Part shown: piece by piece, positions 59,381-64,000 of the stretch
How the letters are laid out: each line of letters opens with the position of its first letter
Numbering within the stretch: the first letter of the stretch is position 1
Assembly (NCBI RefSeq): GCF_000698595.1
Contig: NZ_JFHC01000030.1
Location: 1-64,000, forward strand
Origin: Caballeronia glathei
GTDB taxonomy: Bacteria; Pseudomonadota; Gammaproteobacteria; Burkholderiales; Burkholderiaceae
Direction: 5' to 3'
Length of the DNA: 64,000 nucleotides
Translations under genes and position numbers: made by a program
The notes under the pieces: model-generated
What the model saw: only the letters and a program-made list of their open reading frames with translations
The model's database searches: none
What the model was told of the DNA's origin: nothing

Positions 59381-60266
59381 GCTTTCCCTCGTAGCGTGTC
59401 TTGAGCACGTCCAGCAGCAGCCCGAGCGCGGCGTTATCCGCTTGCGGCGCATACGCGATCGCCACCTCGATCTTCAGCTCCGGCTCTTCCTTCAGCCGCC
59501 GGTACACCACACCTTCCCGCGCAATCGTCTTGAGCGATGCGGGAATCAGCGCGACGCCCTGCGCATCGGCGATCAGCCCCAGCAGCACATGATGATCCGC
59601 GGGCTCCGGCAGTCGCTGCGGGTCGAAGCGCAGCGCGCGAAACAGTTTCTCGAAGTGATCGTGGTAAGCCGGATTCAGGCGCCGCTCGGGCCAGAAGAGC
59701 CGGTCATCGCGCAGTTCGAGGAGCGAGATCCGGCGGCGCTTGCTCAGGCGATGCCGCTCCGGCAGCGCGGCGACGAGCGGATCGGCGAAGAGACGCTGCA
59801 CCGTGAGGTCGGCCGTCGCCGAGGGCAGACCGATCAGCGCGGCATCGAGCGCGCCGCGCCGGATGTCGGCCACCGACTGCTGCGAGTATTGGCGCTTCTG
59901 CACGAGCCGCAGCCCCGGCGCGCGCTTTTCGAGAGCGGGTGCGAGCCACGTGAAGAGCGCGGCGTCGAGCACCGTCGTGATGCCGAGCCGCAACTCGACG
60001 CGCCGCGTCGTCCGCTCCCGCACGCGGGCGAGCATCGCATCGGCGCTTGCCAGCAACTCGCGCGCTTCAGCGAGGAAGTGGCTGCCCGCGGCTGTCAGCG
60101 CCACGCCGCCGCGGTCGCGGTCGAAGAGACGCGCGCCGACGACTTCTTCCAGCGCCTGGACCTGCCGCGTCAGGGGCGGCTGGGTGATCGAAAGCCGCTC
60201 GGCGGCGCGCCGGAAGCTCGATTCCTCGGCCACCGCCACGAAATATCTCAGTTGCCACAGTTCCAT
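59337..60266 (-). CDS. LysR-family regulator ending inside the tRNA
   Basis: 309 residues. Winged helix MELWQLRYFVAVAEESSFRRAAERLSITQPPLTRQVQALEE, then a substrate-binding domain of the BenM/CatM-like type. I use ATG 60266 (MELWQL); an upstream ATG would read through the promoter. The last 12 residues, ending GLEPTIGRL, are translated from the antisense strand of the tRNA, with the stop codon in its anticodon, so the natural end of the gene has probably been lost or replaced. Divergent from a carboxymuconolactone decarboxylase-like gene, which it probably controls. Confidence 0.9.
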   Translation of the reverse strand: MELWQLRYFVAVAEESSFRRAAERLSITQPPLTRQVQALEEVVGARLFDRDRGGVALTAAGSHFLAEARELLASADAMLARVRERTTRRVELRLGITTVLDAALFTWLAPALEKRAPGLRLVQKRQYSQQSVADIRRGALDAALIGLPSATADLTVQRLFADPLVAALPERHRLSKRRRISLLELRDDRLFWPERRLNPAYHDHFEKLFRALRFDPQRLPEPADHHVLLGLIADAQGVALIPASLKTIAREGVVYRRLKEEPELKIEVAIAYAPQADNAALGLLLDVLKTRYEGKLVGRVGLEPTIGRL

Positions 60267-60284
60267 GAACGCGTTCGGATCGAT

Positions 60285-60305
60285 GTGATACGAAAAAGGT
60301 ATCAC
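60285..60305. promoter_or_regulatory. Candidate LysR operator, perfect inverted repeat
   Basis: GTGATAC-N7-GTATCAC lies between the divergent LysR and decarboxylase-like genes, 19 bases upstream of the LysR start. It has the T-N11-A layout of LysR sites. Confidence 0.75.
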
Positions 60306-60402
60306 GCCGAAGGAATTGGCGCGTGCGCGCCGTGCGGACTTATCGTTGCGTCGACGCTGGCCACGACGCCAGCCAACCCTGAACCAACCGGCGAGGCCCA
60401 GC

Positions 60403-61212
60403 ATGAACGACACCACGATGAACCCCACGAGCGCACTGACGCGCGGCCTGCGTCAGATCGGCATGGTCGAGGCAACGGAGCAGCCGTCGATTATCGGCGC
60501 ATTGCGCGACATCGCACCCGACCTGGCGACGATGACGATCGCATTCGTCTACGGAGACATCTACTCGCGGCCCGCGCTCGATCTGCGGCAACGGCAGTTC
60601 GTCACCGTGGCGGCGCTTGCGGCGATGGGCGGGCTCGAGCCGCAGTTGCGCTTTCATGTCGCGGGGGCGCTGAATGTCGGCTGCACGCCGGCTGAAATCG
60701 TCGAGCTGATGACGCATCTGGTCGTCTACGCGGGATTTCCTGCCGCGGTGAACGGCATCCTCGTGACGAAGGACGTGTTCGGGGAGCGGGGCGTGGCGCC
60801 CGGCGCCGTCGCGACGCAGACGCAGACGCCCGGCAATCGCTACGACCGCGGCCTCGCCTGCCTGCGCGCGATCGACGGCGCCGTGGGCGAGCGCGTGATC
60901 GAGTCGCTGAACGGCATCGCGCCGGATCTCGGTCGTTTCGTCATCGAGTTCGCGTTCGGCGAAATCTACACGCGAGCGGGCCTCGATCTCGTCTCGCGCG
61001 AACTGGTTACCGTCGCGGCCCTCGCCGCGCTCGGCACGGCCACCCCGCAACTCAAGGTGCACATGCACGGCTTCCTGAACGTGGGCGGCACGACGGAACA
61101 GCTCGTCGAGACGGTGATCCAGATCGCCGCCTACGCCGGTTTTCCCCGCGCGATCAACGCGGCGCTCGCGGCGAAAGACGTCACGAACGAGCGCATGAGC
61201 GGCGGGCATTGA
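60403..61212 (+). CDS. Two-domain carboxymuconolactone-decarboxylase-family protein
   Basis: 269 residues containing two copies of the CMD/AhpD-like fold (about 30-125 and about 155-255), each with the pattern Y(S/T)R-x-LDLxxR-xxVTVAALAAxG and later GxxNVGxT-xxx-Y-AGFP. No CxxC redox pair is present, so it is not an AhpD peroxidase. Such proteins include gamma-carboxymuconolactone decarboxylases and many unassigned ones. ATG 60403 has GAGG six bases upstream. Controlled by the divergent LysR gene by inference. Confidence 0.88.
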   Translation: MNDTTMNPTSALTRGLRQIGMVEATEQPSIIGALRDIAPDLATMTIAFVYGDIYSRPALDLRQRQFVTVAALAAMGGLEPQLRFHVAGALNVGCTPAEIVELMTHLVVYAGFPAAVNGILVTKDVFGERGVAPGAVATQTQTPGNRYDRGLACLRAIDGAVGERVIESLNGIAPDLGRFVIEFAFGEIYTRAGLDLVSRELVTVAALAALGTATPQLKVHMHGFLNVGGTTEQLVETVIQIAAYAGFPRAINAALAAKDVTNERMSGGH

Positions 61213-61355
61213 ATTCGCTGCGATCGAGATGCCTTGCCGAAGCGCCGTGCCCGCTGCCTGAACATTTCACGGCGGATGCGTATAGTCAGTGCATGGTGCG
61301 CGGAGTGGACCGGCGCCGGTGTGCGTCGTCTGACATAGCGTATGCATTATGCTGA

Positions 61356-61377
61356 CGATAAAAACCTTTTGCTATCG
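61356..61377. promoter_or_regulatory. Inverted repeat upstream of the aldehyde dehydrogenase
   Basis: CGATA-N12-TATCG in an AT-rich patch 58 bases before the start of the dehydrogenase. It may be an operator; weak support. Confidence 0.35.
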
Positions 61378-61434
61378 TTTATGCATCTTCTCCGCCAGCA
61401 TGAAAGCGATCTATCGCGTTAAAGGAGACGGGCA

Positions 61435-62886
61435 ATGGAAAACAATACGGATCTGAAGCGCTACGACTTGCTGATCGGGGGCGAATCGGTGCCGCCGGGC
61501 GGCGGCGAGTATTCGGTCGATCTCGATCCGGCGACCGAGGCGCCGATCGCGCGCATAGCGCAGGGGACGTCCGCGGATGTCGACCGCGCGGTGCAGGTCG
61601 CGCGCGGCGCGCTCAAGCCGTGGAACGCGATTCGCGCCGCCGAGCGCGGCCGTATCCTGATGCGGTTTTCCGAGCTGCTGCGGGCAAATCAGGACGAACT
61701 CGCCGCCGTCGAAAGCCTGGACGCCGGCAAGCCGATCGCGGGCGTGCAGCGGCAGGACGTGCCCGCCGCCATCGATACGCTCGCCTATTACGCCGGCTGG
61801 TGCGACAAGATCAACGGCCAGGTCGTGCCCGCGCGCCCCGATGCGCTCACGTATACAGTGCGCGAGCCGGTCGGCGTGGTCGCGGCGATCGTGCCCTGGA
61901 ATTTTCCGCTGATGATCGGCATGTGGAAGATCGCGCCCGCGCTCGCGTGCGGCTGCACGCTGATCGTCAAGCCCGCGGAGATCACGCCGCTCTCGGCGCT
62001 AATGATCGGGCGGCTCGCGCTCGAAGCGGGCGTGCCGCCGGGCGTGCTGAACATCGTGACGGGCAAGGGCTCGGTTGTCGGCGATGCGCTCGTTGCGCAT
62101 CCGGGCATCGACAAGGTGACGTTCACCGGCTCGCCGTCGGTCGGGCGCGGCATCCTGCAAGGCGCGGCGGGCAACTTCAAGCGCGTGACGCTGGAGCTTG
62201 GCGGCAAATCGGCCAACGTGATTTTCGCCGACGCCAATCTCGACAACGCCGTGCGCGCCACCGCGTCCGGCATCTTCTTCAACGCGGGCCAGGTCTGCTC
62301 GGCGGGCTCGCGCGTGCTGGTGCAGCGCGAGGTGTACGACCAGGCGGTCGAATTGCTGGCGCAGCGCGCGCAGGCGATCAAGCTCGGCGACCCGTCGCAG
62401 CGCGAAACCGCGATGGGGCCGCTGATTTCCGCCAGGCAGATGAAGACGGTGCTCGATTACGTCGACATCGGCAAGGGCGAGGGCGCGTCGCTCGTCACGG
62501 GCGGGCGGCGCGTGGGCGACCGCGGGTTTTTCGTTGAACCGACGGTGTTCGCGAACGTCGAGCACGAGATGCGCATTTCCCAGGAGGAAATCTTCGGCCC
62601 GGTGGCGAGCGTGATTCCGTTCGACGACGAAGCTGACGCGCTGCGCATCGCCAACGGCACGGCCTACAGCCTGGCGGCGGGTGTGTGGAGCGCGGACATC
62701 GGGCGGGTGCACCGCATGGCATCGGAATTGCGCGCGGGCACGGTGTGGGTGAACACGTACGGCTATACCGACGTGCGCCTGCCATGGGGCGGCTCGGGCG
62801 ACTCGGGCTTCGGCCGCGAGCATGGCGACGTCGCGATCCAGAACTTCACGGAGCCGAAGAGCGTCTGGGTGTCGCTCACGCCCTGA
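61435..62886 (+). CDS. NAD(P)-dependent aldehyde dehydrogenase
   Basis: 483 residues. Oxidises an aldehyde to the acid. PWNFPL and the NAD fold are present; general base E254 (LELGGKS) and catalytic C288 (NAGQVCSAGS) are intact. It is closest in pattern to the betaine/gamma-aminobutyraldehyde/phenylacetaldehyde type; the substrate is not determinable. AAAGGAG lies seven bases before ATG 61435. Single gene with its own terminator. Confidence 0.94.
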   Translation: MENNTDLKRYDLLIGGESVPPGGGEYSVDLDPATEAPIARIAQGTSADVDRAVQVARGALKPWNAIRAAERGRILMRFSELLRANQDELAAVESLDAGKPIAGVQRQDVPAAIDTLAYYAGWCDKINGQVVPARPDALTYTVREPVGVVAAIVPWNFPLMIGMWKIAPALACGCTLIVKPAEITPLSALMIGRLALEAGVPPGVLNIVTGKGSVVGDALVAHPGIDKVTFTGSPSVGRGILQGAAGNFKRVTLELGGKSANVIFADANLDNAVRATASGIFFNAGQVCSAGSRVLVQREVYDQAVELLAQRAQAIKLGDPSQRETAMGPLISARQMKTVLDYVDIGKGEGASLVTGGRRVGDRGFFVEPTVFANVEHEMRISQEEIFGPVASVIPFDDEADALRIANGTAYSLAAGVWSADIGRVHRMASELRAGTVWVNTYGYTDVRLPWGGSGDSGFGREHGDVAIQNFTEPKSVWVSLTP

Positions 62887-62911
62887 AGTGAAGCGAAGCG
62901 AGCAGCAACGA

Positions 62912-62945
62912 AAAAGGGCGGCCGGGAAACCCGGGCCGCCCTTTT
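62912..62945. terminator. Two-way terminator after aldehyde dehydrogenase
   Basis: AAAAGGGCGGCC pairs with GGCCGCCCTTTT with a small inner hairpin (ggg/ccc). It serves the aldehyde dehydrogenase (plus) and the 112-residue gene (minus, stop at 62964). Confidence 0.85.
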
Positions 62946-62963
62946 GTGCCGCGTCGCGTGTGT

Positions 62964-63302
62964 TCAGGCGTGCGCGGCGTTTTCGTGACGTGCGCGCCAG
63001 AGGCGTGCGCGGCGCGTGCTGTCGACGTATTGCACGGTGTTGGCGCGGCACGCTTCCATTGCGGCGTTCTTCTTGTCGACGATCGCCTGGCAGAGGAATT
63101 CGGCGCTGTACGCCTTCAACAGATGCGGGCAATGCGTTTCGATGTATTGCGCGATTCTTCCGTAGTCGCTGTCGGCCGAAGCCAGCGAACGATACGTGTC
63201 CGTGTCCCAGCGGAACATCAGATCGAGTTCTTCGAATGCGCTGTTGTAAGCGCACAGTTGTGCCTGCACTTCGCGGTCGTCGCTGTGAGTTGCGTGGGTC
63301 AT
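62964..63302 (-). CDS. Small hypothetical protein
   Basis: 112 residues, soluble, no recognised domain. Helical, with four Cys (C17, C58, C70, C85) and FEELDLMFRWDTDTYRSLASADSDYGRIAQYIETHCPHLLKAY in the middle. AGGAG lies six bases before ATG 63302, so it is probably real. It stands between an aldehyde dehydrogenase and a LysR gene and may be regulated by the latter. Function unknown. Confidence 0.75.
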   Translation of the reverse strand: MTHATHSDDREVQAQLCAYNSAFEELDLMFRWDTDTYRSLASADSDYGRIAQYIETHCPHLLKAYSAEFLCQAIVDKKNAAMEACRANTVQYVDSTRRARLWRARHENAAHA

Positions 63303-63400
63303 GTCCGTCTCCTGGATGGCCGTGGGGGCTTGAAAACAGGATAGGAAAATCGACCCATATAGGATAGTTAAAGTTTTTTCGACTTATTATAGAGAAAGAT

Positions 63401-64000
63401 TTATATGTTTGGCTTGCCCGTCTCCGCGCCGATGTGGGTGATCGCTTCGATCTGCGCCGCGCCTTCTTCGATCAGGAATTCCTTGAACGCCACCGCGACG
63501 GGCGGCAGCCGCTTGTTGTTCCGGTGGACGAGGAACCAGCTGAGCATCACGGGAAAGCCCGCGATATCGAGCACGGCCAGCTTGCCGACCTGCAGTTCCA
63601 TGCTGATGGTGTGCGCGGAGAGAAAGCTGATGCCCATGCCCGCGATCACCGCCTGCTTGATCGTTTCGGTGCTGGTGATCTCCATCGCGACGTTCAGGTT
63701 GGGCAGCCGCCCGGCGAAGCCTTCCTCCATCGAGTTCCACGTGTCCGAGCCCTTTTCGCGGACGATGAACGGCTCGCCCGCGAGCGACTCCAGCGGAATG
63801 TCCTTTTTGCCGACGAGCGGATGATCCGGCGGCGCCACGATCACGTAGGGATGCGGCGCGAAGGAGATGTTCTCGGTGTCCATGTCCTTTGGGGGACGGA
63901 CCATCACGGCGAGATCGGTGAGATTGTCGGTCAGCTGGTGCAGCAGTTCCTCGCGGTTGTGCACCGCAAGGTTCAGGCGGACGTCCGAATTGCGCTTCGT
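63401..64000 (-). CDS. LysR-family regulator, C-terminal part (cut by the window end)
   Basis: The last 199 residues of a LysR protein; the N-terminal DNA-binding part lies beyond 64000. The visible effector domain has SDVRLNLAVHNREELLHQL and LAVMVRPPKDMDTENISF, with EITSTETIKQAVIAGMGISFLSAHTI. This pattern is close to CbbR-like regulators of carbon fixation and to similar regulators of unknown targets; no cbb genes are in view. Assigned to LysR with confidence, to CbbR only loosely. Confidence 0.88.
   Translation of the reverse strand, partial: TKRNSDVRLNLAVHNREELLHQLTDNLTDLAVMVRPPKDMDTENISFAPHPYVIVAPPDHPLVGKKDIPLESLAGEPFIVREKGSDTWNSMEEGFAGRLPNLNVAMEITSTETIKQAVIAGMGISFLSAHTISMELQVGKLAVLDIAGFPVMLSWFLVHRNNKRLPPVAVAFKEFLIEEGAAQIEAITHIGAETGKPNI

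Noticed and set aside
59213..60428. Longer N-terminal form of the LysR protein from 60428
   Set aside because: The extra 54 residues are Arg-rich and read through the perfect GTGATAC-N7-GTATCAC operator; the standard LysR start MELWQLRYF is at 60266.

Overview
The window is a 64 kb, GC-rich (strongly G/C at third codon positions) bacterial chromosome segment, coding on both strands. Gene content and order point to a betaproteobacterium of the Burkholderiaceae, most like Paraburkholderia or Caballeronia. The pointers are a BPSS1780-type membrane protein beside thrB and polA, DUF3563 and DUF3309 mini-proteins, an ohrR/ohr pair, xseB-ispA-dxs-folE2, yqeY-dnaG-rpoD, and an intergenic inverted-repeat element typical of that group. 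The genus is inferred from family knowledge, not from a search.

Layout. 1-12 kb: an alpha-glucan/trehalose cluster on the minus strand (glgA, glgE, treS fused to maltokinase, glgB) that fits the GlgE route from trehalose through maltose and maltose-1-phosphate to branched glucan. It is interrupted by a roughly 1 kb repeat island (5.7-6.7 kb). 12-17 kb: a DUF1345 membrane protein and a three-gene periplasmic FAD sugar/alcohol dehydrogenase (Tat small subunit, GMC flavoprotein with a cysteine cluster, tri-heme cytochrome c). 17-22 kb: a PP1-like phosphatase, a eukaryotic-like topoisomerase IB, an Xre/RES toxin-antitoxin pair, a glycine-zipper protein, and a two-gene unit preceded by an excellent LexA (SOS) box. 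22-31.6 kb: SDR, DUF3309, a Pit phosphate transporter divergent from a CHAD protein, a ModE regulator, PAP2, a PHB-depolymerase-like esterase, DUF3563, ohr and ohrR. 31.6-45 kb: BPSS1780 protein, thrB, DUF2782, amn, LOG protein, polA, NDH-2-like dehydrogenase, dienelactone hydrolase, sulfurtransferase and a Rieske oxygenase. 44-48.6 kb: xseB-ispA-dxs (isoprenoid precursors) and folE2. 48.6-53.9 kb: LysR/MFS divergent pair, GST, tsaD and a BaiN/YhiN flavoprotein. 54-59.4 kb: yqeY-dnaG-rpoD followed by a tRNA with a CAU anticodon. 59.3-64 kb: a LysR/carboxymuconolactone-decarboxylase pair, an aldehyde dehydrogenase, a small hypothetical protein and a LysR gene cut by the window end.

Most of the window is well-known housekeeping and metabolic DNA; I see no prophage, CRISPR array, insertion sequence or secretion cluster. 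The points most worth a second look are: the SOS-box-controlled pair of small unknown genes near 21.7-22.3 kb; the long unexplained 5' region of rpoD, with an overlapping out-of-frame reading frame; a GlgE with a degenerate extra N-terminal GH13 domain; the inverted-repeat element; an orphan terminator upstream of a small gene and toxin-antitoxin pair; a LysR gene whose stop codon lies in the anticodon of a tRNA on the other strand; and several perfect inverted repeats in promoter regions.
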